NCBI GenBank assembly: GCA_964569385.1
Contig: CAZMUM010000002.1
Coordinates: 1 to 64,000, forward strand
DNA: 64,000 bases
Source of the DNA: JAADHX01 sp964569385
Lineage (GTDB): Bacteria > Actinomycetota > Acidimicrobiia > Acidimicrobiales > Poriferisodalaceae
Direction: 5' to 3'
The position numbers were made by a program, and so were the translations under genes. The notes beneath the pieces were generated by a model. That model saw nothing but the letters and a program-made list of their open reading frames with translations, was not told the origin of the DNA and did no database searches. Shown one piece after another: positions 41,526 to 50,741 of the stretch; the first letter of the stretch is position 1; the number at the start of each line of letters is the position of its first letter.

Positions 41526-42533
41526 ATGATGGAGTTTCGACGGCTTGGGAGCACAGTTCTCGAAGTCTCAGCCTTCGGTATGGGTTGCGGGAACTTCGGT
41601 GGGATTGGTTCGTCGCCTGAGTTCTTCGGTCAGGGTGAATCCGAGAGCGAAGCGTTCGCGTTGCTTGACAAGGCTCTTGATCTGGGTCTGAACTTCTTCG
41701 ACACCGCCGATGCCTATGGTGGAGGTCGAAGTGAGATGGCCCTCGGACGGTGGCTCAAATCTAAAGGTCCGGCTGTTCGCGATCGCGTGCTGATCAGCTC
41801 AAAGGTTGGTAACCCAGTTGGCCCCCAACATGAGCGGGCCGGACTTTCCCACAGACATGTGCTGCGTCAGATCGACGAGAGCCTCGGGCGGCTAGGAGTC
41901 GACCATCTCGACATGTACCTTGCCCATGAACCCGACCCATTAGCACCAATGGCCGAGACGGTCGGCGCGTTCGACGAAGTTGTGGCCAGCGGCAAGGTGC
42001 GCCACATCGGCATTTCGAACCACTCTGTTGGGGTCGTGGAGTCCGCGCTCGATTTTGCAGCAGCCGAAGGACTGCACTCGTTCGGGTGGGTCCAAGACTC
42101 GTTCAACTTAATCGAGCAACACGAGCAGGCTGAGCGAGTGGCTCTGTGCAGCGATCGTGGCCTGGGCTACACACCTTTCAGCCCCCTATTCGGAGGCTGG
42201 CTTACGGGTAAGTATCGGAGTTCTGAGACCTACCCAACAGGGTCACGAATGACTCTGCGGCCCGAACCCTATGAGTCATACCTGACTGCATCGACTCTGG
42301 CAGCCATCGATCGGTTGTGTGAGGCAGCCGCCGATTACCGAGTCAGCCCTGGCGGTCTGGCCCTAGCTTGGCTGTGTCGGCATCCGGCCATAACCGCGCC
42401 GATTATCGGCCCACGGCGCCTTGCCCATTTTGCTCCGGTCGAGGAAGCATTGACGCTTGACCTGAACGAAAAGGGATGGGCCGAGATCGGCGCGTTCTTC
42501 CCGGCGTCGTACGGCGGTAACCAGCAACGATGA
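41526..42533 (+). CDS. Aldo/keto reductase
   Basis: 335 residues of the AKR TIM barrel. DTADAYGGGRSEMALGRWL near residue 58 carries the catalytic D and Y; the lysine lies in ISSKVGNP; DHLDMYLAHEPDP and the C-terminal NADPH-binding ITAPIIGPRRLAHF complete the pattern. It reduces carbonyls, or oxidises alcohols, with NADPH; the substrate is unknown. Its position 3 bp after a thiamine-binding gene suggests co-expression. The first seven codons are duplicated at 39708. Confidence 0.9.
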   Translation: MMEFRRLGSTVLEVSAFGMGCGNFGGIGSSPEFFGQGESESEAFALLDKALDLGLNFFDTADAYGGGRSEMALGRWLKSKGPAVRDRVLISSKVGNPVGPQHERAGLSHRHVLRQIDESLGRLGVDHLDMYLAHEPDPLAPMAETVGAFDEVVASGKVRHIGISNHSVGVVESALDFAAAEGLHSFGWVQDSFNLIEQHEQAERVALCSDRGLGYTPFSPLFGGWLTGKYRSSETYPTGSRMTLRPEPYESYLTASTLAAIDRLCEAAADYRVSPGGLALAWLCRHPAITAPIIGPRRLAHFAPVEEALTLDLNEKGWAEIGAFFPASYGGNQQR

Positions 42534-42934
42534 GTGGTATCTAGCCACGGCTCGCTGCCTCGGTGTTGGTCCTCGATCCATCTGCGGTTGCACGGATCGC
42601 ACCGTTGGCGGCCGAATCCGTCAGAGATCTCACTTCGCGTGACTATCAGCTGTCGAGATCAGATGTCACACCGCTTCGGTAGGCTGTCGAGCGAAGCCCC
42701 GGAGAGCTCGACAGCTAGAACATGCCATCTAGCCGACGACATCTGGACTGACTCTTTGGGCAAGCACGATCTCGCGACAAGCACGGCCTCACAATCTGTG
42801 GTGGAGCACGATCTGTGGTGAACAATGAGCTGGCAGCTACTTCGAGTGGTTTTGGCGCAACCGCGGTTGCGTGTGAGTGGAGCCTGATCCTTAGCGTGAC
42901 CGCCACCCACCCGAGCCGCCGCGGCCTCGAGCGA
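42534..42934. other. 401-bp gene-free gap between convergent genes
   Basis: No convincing reading frame. The only structure seen is the hairpin at 42683-42715, with a further direct copy of its left arm at 42649-42657 (GCTGTCGAG). Confidence 0.6.
42683..42715. terminator. Bidirectional stem-loop between convergent genes
   Basis: GCTGTCGAGC and GCTCGACAGC are exact 10-bp arms with a 13-nt loop. It lies about 150 bp after the reductase stop and 220 bp after the end of the convergent dehydratase gene. No T-tract is seen on either strand. Confidence 0.45.
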
Positions 42935-43933
42935 TTAACCCCCTGAGCGAGCGGTCGAGGCCTTGGCAGCCTCGTCGCTGAGAATTGCGCCCAACTTGAC
43001 GAGGTCGATGTTGCCGCCCGAAACAACGCAAACCACCTTGCCGGTTCCGGCCAATCCCTTCATGGCCGCAGCCACGCTGGCGGCACCGGCACCCTCGACC
43101 ACTACCCGGTTTCTGGCCAACAGGTGGCGCACCGCCGCGGCGGCTTCATCGAGCGAGATCACCAACGATCCGGAGAGGACCGAGCTGACCAACGGCCACA
43201 TCTCGTCGAGCACCCGACCCGAGCCGATGCCGTCGACCCAGCTGGCCGTGTACTCGACGTCGACTGGTTTTCCGGCGTCGAGAGCGGCGGCGAGAGGCGC
43301 TGCCGTTTCGACCTCGACGGCCAGCACGCTCACATCGGGGCGACTAGCGCGAACGGCCGAGGCGATGCCAGAACTGAGGCCTCCACCACCGTAGGGAACA
43401 ACGATGGTGTCGACGTCGGGCAGATCCTCCAGGACTTCCAGACCGATCGTCCCGTTGCCGGCAATGACTGCTGGATCGCTGACGGGATGAATGAACAAAC
43501 CGTCGAGGCCTTCGTAGTGGTGTGTCGTGATGACCTCCCACCAGCGGTCGAACGGCACCTTGATGATGGTGCCACCAAGTCGCTCGATGGCGGTCAGCTT
43601 GGTCTGTGGTGCATGATCAGGAACAACAACTGAGAAGTCGATTCCGAGTCGTTCAGCTAACCAACCGACGCCTTGAGCCATGTTTCCCGCGCTAGCGGTG
43701 TACACACCGTTGGCCAGTGCTTCGGGAGGGGCCAAGGCCATGGCGTTGGCAGCCCCACGGATCTTGAACGAGCCGATGGGTTGCAAGTTCTCGAGCTTTA
43801 GGTAGATCTCGGCTGGCGCGTTGTCGGTGTTTAGACGCACCAACGGAGTGCGGATAGCCCACGGCTCGATTCGGGATCGGGCCGCCTCGATGTCATCGAT
43901 CGGGATTGGTTCAAGCTCTGGCATCACGGTCAC
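42935..43933 (-). CDS. PLP-dependent threonine/serine dehydratase family protein
   Basis: 332 residues of the fold type II PLP family. The PLP lysine lies in IGSFKIRGAANAMA near residue 53, and the glycine-rich phosphate loop is VPYGGGGLSSGIASA near 185. Family members deaminate threonine or serine to 2-oxo acids, or act as serine racemase or hydroxyaspartate dehydratase. No regulatory ACT domain is present, so a catabolic dehydratase or a racemase is more likely than biosynthetic IlvA. It is divergent from the SDR gene with a 43-bp gap. Confidence 0.85.
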   Translation of the reverse strand: MTVMPELEPIPIDDIEAARSRIEPWAIRTPLVRLNTDNAPAEIYLKLENLQPIGSFKIRGAANAMALAPPEALANGVYTASAGNMAQGVGWLAERLGIDFSVVVPDHAPQTKLTAIERLGGTIIKVPFDRWWEVITTHHYEGLDGLFIHPVSDPAVIAGNGTIGLEVLEDLPDVDTIVVPYGGGGLSSGIASAVRASRPDVSVLAVEVETAAPLAAALDAGKPVDVEYTASWVDGIGSGRVLDEMWPLVSSVLSGSLVISLDEAAAAVRHLLARNRVVVEGAGAASVAAAMKGLAGTGKVVCVVSGGNIDLVKLGAILSDEAAKASTARSGG

Positions 43934-43976
43934 CTGACCCTATTGGCGGCGGAATCAATAGCTCTATAGTTAGCCG

Positions 43977-44768
43977 ATGCCCAGTCTCAAGCAATACCGC
44001 GAGCTATTCGACCTCAGTACGAAGAAGGCGATAGTCATCGGCGCGGCGTCAGGCATCGGTGAAGCATCGGCCCGAGCACTCGCCGCTCACGGTGCCGATG
44101 TTGTGTGTGCAGACCTCAACGGTGACACCGCCGAAGGTGTTGCTGAAGCCATCGTTGTCGAGGGAGGAAAGGCCACTGGGGCCCAGGTCGACGTTACAGA
44201 TGTGGCCTCGTTGGAGGTGCTGATGGAAGCCGCTGGCGTCGTCGACATCATGTTGTGCACCCCTTCGATCAACGTTCGCAAACGACTACTCGACATGTCA
44301 GAAGAAGAGTTCTCACGCGTCGTCGACCTCAATTTGGGTGGCAGCTTCAACGCGATGAAGGCTGCTGGCCGCGTGATGGCCAAGGCTGGTCAGGGTTCCA
44401 TCATCATGATGAGTTCGGTTAGGTCTCAGGTTGTCGAACCTGGCCAAGGCGTCTACGCCGCGACCAAAGCCGGAACGCTGGCGCTGGTCAAGACATTGGC
44501 CGCAGAGCTTGGTCCCCATGGTGTGAGGGTCAATGCCGTTGGCCCTGGAGTGGTTGAAACTCCGCTCACAGAACAGATCAAGGCCGACCCTGAGTGGTAC
44601 CAGGCTTATGCCGATATAAGTGCCCTTGGCCGGTGGTCGATGCCATCGGAACAAACTGGTGCCGTGGTCTATCTTGGGTCCGATGCCTCCTCGTTCGTCA
44701 CTGGCACGATCTTGTTCGTCGACGGCGGTTGGCTGGCCGTCGACGGTCGTTTCACTCCACCGCTATGA
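43977..44768 (+). CDS. Short-chain dehydrogenase/reductase with atypical NNAG region
   Basis: 263 residues of the SDR fold. The cofactor loop GAASGIGEASARALA, active-site serine in MMSSVRS, and YAATK (the YxxxK pair) are present. In contrast the usual NNAG motif after the fourth strand is replaced by CTPS (VDIMLCTPSINVRKRL). Acidic D at the end of the second strand (VCADLNG) suggests NAD(H). Substrate unknown. It is followed 24 bp later by a P1 peptidase gene on the same strand. Confidence 0.87.
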   Translation: MPSLKQYRELFDLSTKKAIVIGAASGIGEASARALAAHGADVVCADLNGDTAEGVAEAIVVEGGKATGAQVDVTDVASLEVLMEAAGVVDIMLCTPSINVRKRLLDMSEEEFSRVVDLNLGGSFNAMKAAGRVMAKAGQGSIIMMSSVRSQVVEPGQGVYAATKAGTLALVKTLAAELGPHGVRVNAVGPGVVETPLTEQIKADPEWYQAYADISALGRWSMPSEQTGAVVYLGSDASSFVTGTILFVDGGWLAVDGRFTPPL

Positions 44769-44792
44769 CCATCACAAGATAGGAGGCGTCGC

Positions 44793-45776
44793 ATGGCGCT
44801 TGGCATCGAAAATGTGCGTGTTGGCGTCTCTACCGACGTAGACAACGCAACCGGATGCACCGTGGTTCTGGCTCCGCCTGGTTCGATCGGCGGTTTCGCT
44901 GTCCGCGGTGGAGCACCCGGCACTCGCGAGGCAGCTGTTCTTTCCGCGGGATCTCCGAGTTCGTCAATCCATGCCGTCGCGCTTTGCGGATCGTCGCTGT
45001 TTGGTCTTAGCGCTGCTGGCGGCGTGGCCGATTGGTGCGCGGCAAACGACATCGGCCTATCGCTTCCAGGTGGCCGATTCCCGATAGTCGGAGCGGCTGT
45101 CGTAATGGATGTCCATTCTCCCGCGGAGCGCCGCATTGGCCCCGAAGACGGGTGGAACGCGTGCGAGGCCGCGTCCAACCAAGATCCGGCCGAAGGATCA
45201 GTCGGAGTCGGTACTGGCTGCACAGTCGGCAAGGAAGGCGGCCGCGACTGGGGGTCTAAGGGCGGTCAGGGCTGGGCCATTTGCTCTGAGGGCGACATCA
45301 CTGTTGGCGCGTTGATGGCCGTGAATGCCTTCGGAAGCATCTACCGCGACTCCGAGCTACTCGCTGGTTGTCGCGCGCCGGTCGAGTTTCCTCGGTATCC
45401 GGCCGCGTCGCCTTCTGAACTGTTCGACGCCAACGGCGAGCCGGTTGGAGACGCCGAATGGGGAGCGATGAGCGACGGGCCAACAACCAACACCGTGATC
45501 GGAGTTGTAGTCACCAACGCGAAACTGTCCAAAGCAGAAGCGTGCCGAGTCGCCGACCTGGCCCACGGCGGAATAACCCGTACCGTTTCTCCAGCTCACA
45601 CCAACATGGATGGCGATGCCATGTTTACGATCGCCACTGGCACCGCCGAGGCAGCGGCTGACTTGGTTGCCGACATGGCTGCAACCGCTGTCGCCAATGC
45701 GATCCATAACGCGGTCACCAGCGCCACTGGGATAGACGCCAGGCCGGGGTGGCCTGTCGATCGGCGCGCCCTGTAA
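44793..45776 (+). CDS. P1 family peptidase (DmpA/NylC-like, S58)
   Basis: 327 residues. The Ntn-hydrolase-like self-cleavage site is expected at N233-T234 (TNTVIGVVVTN), where the freed threonine acts as nucleophile, as in NylC; DmpA uses Ser. Further family signatures are GSIGGFAVRGGAPGTREA, CGSSLFGLSAAGGV and VGVGTGCTVGKEGG. Members release N-terminal D- or L-amino acids or cleave beta-peptides and cyclic amides. The gene has an AGGAGG site. It converges on the M20 peptidase, fitting the peptide-scavenging theme. Confidence 0.9.
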   Translation: MALGIENVRVGVSTDVDNATGCTVVLAPPGSIGGFAVRGGAPGTREAAVLSAGSPSSSIHAVALCGSSLFGLSAAGGVADWCAANDIGLSLPGGRFPIVGAAVVMDVHSPAERRIGPEDGWNACEAASNQDPAEGSVGVGTGCTVGKEGGRDWGSKGGQGWAICSEGDITVGALMAVNAFGSIYRDSELLAGCRAPVEFPRYPAASPSELFDANGEPVGDAEWGAMSDGPTTNTVIGVVVTNAKLSKAEACRVADLAHGGITRTVSPAHTNMDGDAMFTIATGTAEAAADLVADMAATAVANAIHNAVTSATGIDARPGWPVDRRAL

Positions 45777-45801
45777 CCCGGCGGCGCGAACCAGCGTCGA
45801 C

Positions 45802-46995
45802 CTAATCGTTGGTCAGGAATGCCAGTGCCGCGTGGGCGAACACTTCGGTGGCTTGAATGATCTCGGCTACTTCGACGTACTCGTCAACCTGGTGGGCGAT
45901 CCACTTGCCGCCAGGGCCATAAACCACGCTATCGATGCCGCCATCTCGCCACAGGATGGTTCCATCGGTGGTGCCGGGAACCCCGCCAAACACTGCCGGC
46001 TCGCCGGTAACGGTCTCGTGCCCCACGACGAGGGCTTGGGCCACCTTCGAGCTTTGCGGGGTGTTCGCGGGTGGACGGTCATCGATGACGGTGAGCTCGA
46101 GCTTTACACCGGTCGAGGCTGCGATGTCGGCCAACAAGGTACGAACGTCGAGCAGCAATGATTCGTGTTCCACGGCAGGCGTCGTGCGAATGTCGACTCC
46201 CAAGACGGCATCAGCTGGAATCACGTTCAGCTGATCGATCGAGCCACCACTCAAGAATGTAGGCGTTACAAAGGTGTGGCCAAGGTATTCGTATGGCCCG
46301 AGTTCGGTCTGGAGCCGTTGTTGCAACTCGGCAAGGGCCGCAGTGGCTAGACCCAGCGCGTTCACAGGGTTTGCGCCCTTGTGTGGCATGGCGCCGTGGG
46401 CCATTTTGCCGTGAGCATCAACTCGCAGCCGAATGGCGCCTTTGGAGACAGCGCAGATTTCGCCAGCTTCAGGTTCGGCTGATATGGCGCCGTCGATGCC
46501 AACGCAGTGGCCAGACGCAACAAAGTGTTTGACACCGATCATCATTTCTTCTTCGTCGCACAACACCCCGATCAAAATGCGGCCAGGAAACGGTCCGGCT
46601 AGTTGCACAGCTCTGGTCGCGTAGATCATCGCGGCGACGCCAGACTTCATGTCGGCCGAACCTCGTCCGTAAAGCCGACCATCCACTATCTGGGCGCCAA
46701 AGGGGTCAAGCGTCCACTGGGATTTATCGCCGGCCGTGACCACGTCGGAGTGGCCCTCAAACATGAGTGTCGGGCCGGGTAACCCTCCGTCGACGATGCA
46801 GATGACGTTTGGTCGCCCCGGCGCCACCTGTTCGAGAACAGGGTCCCACCCAAACGACCGCATCTCGGCCGCGACCGCGTCGGCAACGGGAGCCTCGCTT
46901 AGCCCATCTTCGGGTCGATTGACGCTCTCGATGCGGACGAGTTCTTGAGTGAACTCGACAACACGATCGTGATCGAAACTGAGATTGTGATTCAT
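45802..46995 (-). CDS. M20 family metallopeptidase (ArgE/DapE-like)
   Basis: 397 residues. The co-catalytic zinc site is seen in EGHSDVVTAG, GRGSADMKSGVAAMIYA and the acidic EEEMMIGVKHF, with a lid domain between about 175 and 290 and VPGTTDGTILWRDGG near the end. Enzymes of this family deacylate N-acyl amino acids or cleave dipeptides. It is the last gene downstream of the oligopeptide importer on the same strand, 20 bp after the binding protein, so it probably processes the imported substrate. Confidence 0.9.
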   Translation of the reverse strand: MNHNLSFDHDRVVEFTQELVRIESVNRPEDGLSEAPVADAVAAEMRSFGWDPVLEQVAPGRPNVICIVDGGLPGPTLMFEGHSDVVTAGDKSQWTLDPFGAQIVDGRLYGRGSADMKSGVAAMIYATRAVQLAGPFPGRILIGVLCDEEEMMIGVKHFVASGHCVGIDGAISAEPEAGEICAVSKGAIRLRVDAHGKMAHGAMPHKGANPVNALGLATAALAELQQRLQTELGPYEYLGHTFVTPTFLSGGSIDQLNVIPADAVLGVDIRTTPAVEHESLLLDVRTLLADIAASTGVKLELTVIDDRPPANTPQSSKVAQALVVGHETVTGEPAVFGGVPGTTDGTILWRDGGIDSVVYGPGGKWIAHQVDEYVEVAEIIQATEVFAHAALAFLTND

Positions 46996-47015
46996 AAGCT
47001 AGCTACCGGTACTTA

Positions 47016-48653
47016 TCAAGGGTTGAACGCAACCTGGCTCATGTCGAGAGCCTGGCTCGTCGAGTTGGCGATGTAACCCTCGATGCCGGCGTCGGTGACC
47101 GACAGCTGAGGAAGAACAAACAACCAGATGCTGGCCGCGTCTTCGGTTATTTGTGTTTGAACCTCGGCCAGCAAGGCATAACGAGCATCGTCGTCTGGCT
47201 CGGCATCGGCGGCCGCAAGGTTGGCTTGCACATCGGCGTTGTCGTACCCGAAGTAATACTCGGGGTTGCCGTACTGGATGATGTCGCGAGCCTCGACGTG
47301 GGCCACGATCGACGTGTCGTAGTTACGAACACCATCGACTCCGTTGAATACGTCTTCTAGCCACACGCCCCACTCGACGTTTTCGATCTCGAGGGTTACG
47401 CCAACATCGGCGAGTTGCGACTGGATGATCTCACCAGAGCGACGGGCATAGGAGGGCGGCGGGAGTTTCATCGTGAGGGTGAGGTCGCCATCGAAGCCAG
47501 CTTCGGTCAGCAGCGCGCGGGCCCGGTCTGGGTCGAAGGGGTACCGGCTGGTCAAATCGACGTAGTACGGATCGGTTGGTACCGAGAACGAACCGGTGAG
47601 GCTTCCGTAACCAAAGTAGGCACCGTCGATGATTTCTTGGCGGTCGATCGCGTAACTGAGTGCCTGGCGGACCCGAACATCGGACAACTCGTCGCCGAGG
47701 TTGTCGAGAGCCATGGTGACTTCGCCGTTGGTAGTTCCGACCGAGACTGTGAACGCGTCGTCGGATGCAAACACGTCAAGAAGCTCTGGTGCCGACACAC
47801 CAGCAATGACTTGGATGTCGCCAGCCAGCATTGCGTTGTTTAGTGCGTTGGGGTCTTCGATGTAGCGGTAGGTGATCTCGGTGAGTAACGCCGCGTCGCC
47901 CCAGTAGTTTTCGTTGGCGTTCACGGTGATGCGATCGCCGCGGACCCACTCAGTGAACGTGAATGGCCCAGTGCCAACCGGCGCTTCAGCAAGGTCGGCA
48001 GCGTCGGACTCGTCGAAGATCATGCCAACGCTTTGGGCCATGAAAAACAAGAAGTTGGCGCTGAACTCCGTCAACACGATCTCGACTGTGAAGTCGTCGA
48101 TCGCGGTCACCGACTCGACCGATTCGAGCTGAAGTTTGAACGGGTGCTCGCCATCCTGGTCGCGGGAACGGTCGATCGAGTACACAACGTCTTCGGCGGT
48201 GAAGTCGGCCCCGTCGTGGAACGTCACACCTTCGCGCAAGTTGAATACGTAGCTGAGGCCGTCGTCGGAGACTTCCCACGATTCGGCTAGAAGCGGAACG
48301 AGTTGTCCGTCGGCGTCGATCTTCACCATCGGCTCAATGATGTTGTACAACTCGACTGTCTGGATCGGGCCTTCGGGGCTCATTGTTGGGTCAAGCGTGG
48401 TTGGTTCTAGTTGGAGACCAATGGTGATCGCCGACTCCGCCGATTCTTCAGGGGGTGGCGGAACCGTGGTGGTTTCGGCGGGTGGCTCTGTGTCGTCGGC
48501 TTCAGCTCCGGTAGTTGCGGGTGGATCGTCGGCAGGTGCTGCGGTGGTTACTGTGCTGATGTCGTTGGAGCTGGTGTCGTCACCATCGTCGCCGCAGGCT
48601 GCGGCAATAAGGGTGAAGGCCAGCAGAACGGCCAAAAGACGGATGAGCTTCAT
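47016..48653 (-). CDS. Oligopeptide ABC transporter substrate-binding lipoprotein (SBP_bac_5)
   Basis: 545 residues. The lipobox ends at C20 (LIAAAC), followed by a roughly 50-residue linker rich in D, T, A, P and E. The SBP_bac_5 body begins near residue 75 (LQLEPTTLDPTMSPEGPIQT), with LREGVTFHDGADFTAEDVVYSIDRS and RVRQALSYAIDRQEIIDGAYFGYG. It binds peptides or related compounds for the permeases upstream in the operon. ATG 48653 follows GGAGGGAAGTAC. A perfect 10-bp palindrome (GGGACGTCCC, 48667-48676) lies just upstream of the ribosome site. Confidence 0.92.
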   Translation of the reverse strand: MKLIRLLAVLLAFTLIAAACGDDGDDTSSNDISTVTTAAPADDPPATTGAEADDTEPPAETTTVPPPPEESAESAITIGLQLEPTTLDPTMSPEGPIQTVELYNIIEPMVKIDADGQLVPLLAESWEVSDDGLSYVFNLREGVTFHDGADFTAEDVVYSIDRSRDQDGEHPFKLQLESVESVTAIDDFTVEIVLTEFSANFLFFMAQSVGMIFDESDAADLAEAPVGTGPFTFTEWVRGDRITVNANENYWGDAALLTEITYRYIEDPNALNNAMLAGDIQVIAGVSAPELLDVFASDDAFTVSVGTTNGEVTMALDNLGDELSDVRVRQALSYAIDRQEIIDGAYFGYGSLTGSFSVPTDPYYVDLTSRYPFDPDRARALLTEAGFDGDLTLTMKLPPPSYARRSGEIIQSQLADVGVTLEIENVEWGVWLEDVFNGVDGVRNYDTSIVAHVEARDIIQYGNPEYYFGYDNADVQANLAAADAEPDDDARYALLAEVQTQITEDAASIWLFVLPQLSVTDAGIEGYIANSTSQALDMSQVAFNP

Positions 48654-48762
48654 GTACTTCCCTCCAGGGACGTCCCGAGCACCGGCGACGGAAGTGAAGT
48701 CACATCCTGAGCTCCGGTTCTCAAGTTCAAACCCAACCATAGGTGTGCTGTCTTCGGTTCGT

Positions 48763-49734
48763 CTAGTGGTTGGCGACATGACAGGCGACAGTGCGTTGGC
48801 CGTCGCCGCCGATGGACAGCAGTTTTGGGTCTTGTGTGTAACAGGTGTCGTGCACCAACGGACAGCGAGAGGTAAACGAGCAGCCGGACAACCGCTCACC
48901 TGAGGCACCTTCGACGTCGTCGGTCGACTCATCGACAAGCAACGAACCGCCACGGAGTCGTGGAATCGCCGAAAGCAATGTGCGGGTGTACGGGTGCTCT
49001 GGGGCAGCAAACAGTTCTTCGACGGGCCCAGTTTCGACGATGCGACCCGAGTACATGACCGCGACCCGATCGCACACGTGGTGCATTACCGAGAGGTCGT
49101 GGGAGATCATCACCATTGTCAGGTCGAATTGTTCCTTGAGGTCTTGAAGCAGGTTGAGTGTTTTGGCCCTAACCGACACATCGAGAGCACTCACAGGTTC
49201 GTCGGCGACAAGAACCTTGGGGTTGGGTGCAAGGGCTCTGGCAATGGCGATGCGTTGGCGTTGTCCACCAGAGAACTCGTGCGGATATCGGTTCTTTGCG
49301 CCCGTGGCCAGACCAACGGCATCGAGCAGCTCGGCCAACCGTGTTTGATGGTCAGTGTTGATCTTCAACGAACGCAATGGCTCGGTGATGATGGTCCCGA
49401 CTTTGAGGCGGGGATCTAGCGAGGCGTTGGGGTCTTGGAAGATGATCTGCATCGAGGCCCGCAGCTTGCGCAGGTCGGCCTTCGACATCGTCGCGACGTC
49501 GTTGCCTCTGTAGAGAATCTGGCCGCTAGTAGGTTGATCGAGCCCCATGAGCAGGTGGGCCAAGGTTGTCTTTCCCGACCCAGATTCGCCGACGATACCC
49601 AGGGTTTCGCCCTCGTTGACGACGATGTCGACGTCGAGCAACGCCTGGATCTCAGGCCGCTTTCCGGTGAGGCTGATTCGCGGGAGTCTGAAGCTTCGAC
49701 TCACGCCACGCGCTTCGAGAATCGGACTATTCAC
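48763..49734 (-). CDS. Oligopeptide ABC transporter ATP-binding protein 2 (OppF-like)
   Basis: 323 residues. Walker A GESGSGKTTLAHLL, signature FSGGQRQRIAIARALA and Walker B VLVADEPVSALDVSV are intact. The C-terminal oligo_HPY region (GCSFTSRCPLVHDTCYTQDPKL) may hold an Fe-S cluster, as known in OppDF/DppDF. It powers peptide uptake as a heterodimer with the preceding ATPase. GTG 49734 overlaps the oppD stop by GTGA; an in-frame ATG at 49779 would overlap oppD further. Confidence 0.9.
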   Translation of the reverse strand: MNSPILEARGVSRSFRLPRISLTGKRPEIQALLDVDIVVNEGETLGIVGESGSGKTTLAHLLMGLDQPTSGQILYRGNDVATMSKADLRKLRASMQIIFQDPNASLDPRLKVGTIITEPLRSLKINTDHQTRLAELLDAVGLATGAKNRYPHEFSGGQRQRIAIARALAPNPKVLVADEPVSALDVSVRAKTLNLLQDLKEQFDLTMVMISHDLSVMHHVCDRVAVMYSGRIVETGPVEELFAAPEHPYTRTLLSAIPRLRGGSLLVDESTDDVEGASGERLSGCSFTSRCPLVHDTCYTQDPKLLSIGGDGQRTVACHVANH

Positions 49735-50741
49735 CTCGGGCTCGAGTCGGTGGATTGGGGCTGAATCGGATGGAAACAAGCAACCATTCTTGTGGATGCA
49801 ACTTGGGCGGAGTCAACGACGGACACGAGGCTGGGTTCATCTAGGCACTTGTCGGTTGCTCGTTCGCAGCGATTGCGAAACACACATCCGCTGGGGAATT
49901 GGCCTAGCCCCGGCACAGACCCACGAATGGTGTCGAGTCGAGCGCGTCGCTCGCGACCTGCTTCGATTTCGGGTACCGCGGCCAGCAATCCGCTGGTGTA
50001 CGGGTGGTGAGGATCGCCGAATACCTGTGTTGTCGCTCCGGACTCGATGATGCGACCCCCATACATGACCAGAACTTCCTCGCACACGTTGGCCACGACG
50101 GCCAAATCGTGGGTGATGAGCAACAACGAGGAGTTGTGATCTTCGACTAGGTCGCGTAGCAACGTCAGAATCTGGGCCTGGACCGTGACATCGAGAGCCG
50201 TGGTTGGTTCGTCGGCGATTATGAGCGCAGGGTCACAAGCCAAAGCGATGGCGATCACGACTCGTTGTCGTTGTCCGCCAGAGAGCTGGTGCGGGTATGC
50301 CTTCATCCGAGACTTGGGGTCGCGCAATCGCACCTGGGCTAGCAGTTCAAGTGCTCGGTCCGAGGCCTCGGCGCGTGATAGTGATCGATGGATTCGAAGA
50401 ACTTCGGCCACCTGATCGCCGATGCGCATTACCGGATTGAGCGCAGTCATTGGTTCCTGGAACACCATGGTGATGCGGTCGCCGCGGATCTCGCAAAGCT
50501 GATCCTCGGTCATGTCGAGTAGCTCGCGGTTGTCGTGCACGACGCTGCCAGATGCAAACAGACCGTCGGGTAGCAGTCCCATTATCGACAGCGCCGTCAG
50601 TGTCTTGCCACTTCCGGACTCGCCGATTAGCCCGACCCGTGTGCCCGGTGAGATGATGAACGAAACGTTGGACAGCGCTGGTGTCGAACCAACAGAGACC
50701 GACAGATCTGTGACTTGGAGAACTGGTTCGGCGGTGTCCAC
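49731..50741 (-). CDS. Oligopeptide ABC transporter ATP-binding protein 1 (OppD-like)
   Basis: 336 residues. Walker A GESGSGKTLTALSIM, signature LSGGQRQRVVIAIALA and Walker B LIIADEPTTALDVTV are present, with the C-terminal cysteine-containing region SGCVFRNRCERATDKCLDEP. It pairs with the OppF-like ATPase. It starts at a GTG immediately after the permease stop (TGAGTG on the coding strand), so it is coupled to the permease gene. Confidence 0.9.
   Translation of the reverse strand: MDTAEPVLQVTDLSVSVGSTPALSNVSFIISPGTRVGLIGESGSGKTLTALSIMGLLPDGLFASGSVVHDNRELLDMTEDQLCEIRGDRITMVFQEPMTALNPVMRIGDQVAEVLRIHRSLSRAEASDRALELLAQVRLRDPKSRMKAYPHQLSGGQRQRVVIAIALACDPALIIADEPTTALDVTVQAQILTLLRDLVEDHNSSLLLITHDLAVVANVCEEVLVMYGGRIIESGATTQVFGDPHHPYTSGLLAAVPEIEAGRERRARLDTIRGSVPGLGQFPSGCVFRNRCERATDKCLDEPSLVSVVDSAQVASTRMVACFHPIQPQSTDSSPR

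Larger units (their letters stand above)
41073..41546. repeat. Tandem-duplication unit, copy 2
   Basis: Homologous to 39070-39728, but lacking about 185 bp that correspond to 39282-39466. The deletion ends fall at GAGCGC in both places (CGAGCGC and AGAGCGC in copy 1), so it looks like a short-direct-repeat deletion. It removed the HTH half of the regulator. Confidence 0.85.

Noticed and set aside
48654..49010. Long N-terminal extension of the peptide-binding lipoprotein
   Set aside because: The lipoprotein signal and a strong GGAGG site begin at 48653, and the extension overlaps the oppF 3' end.
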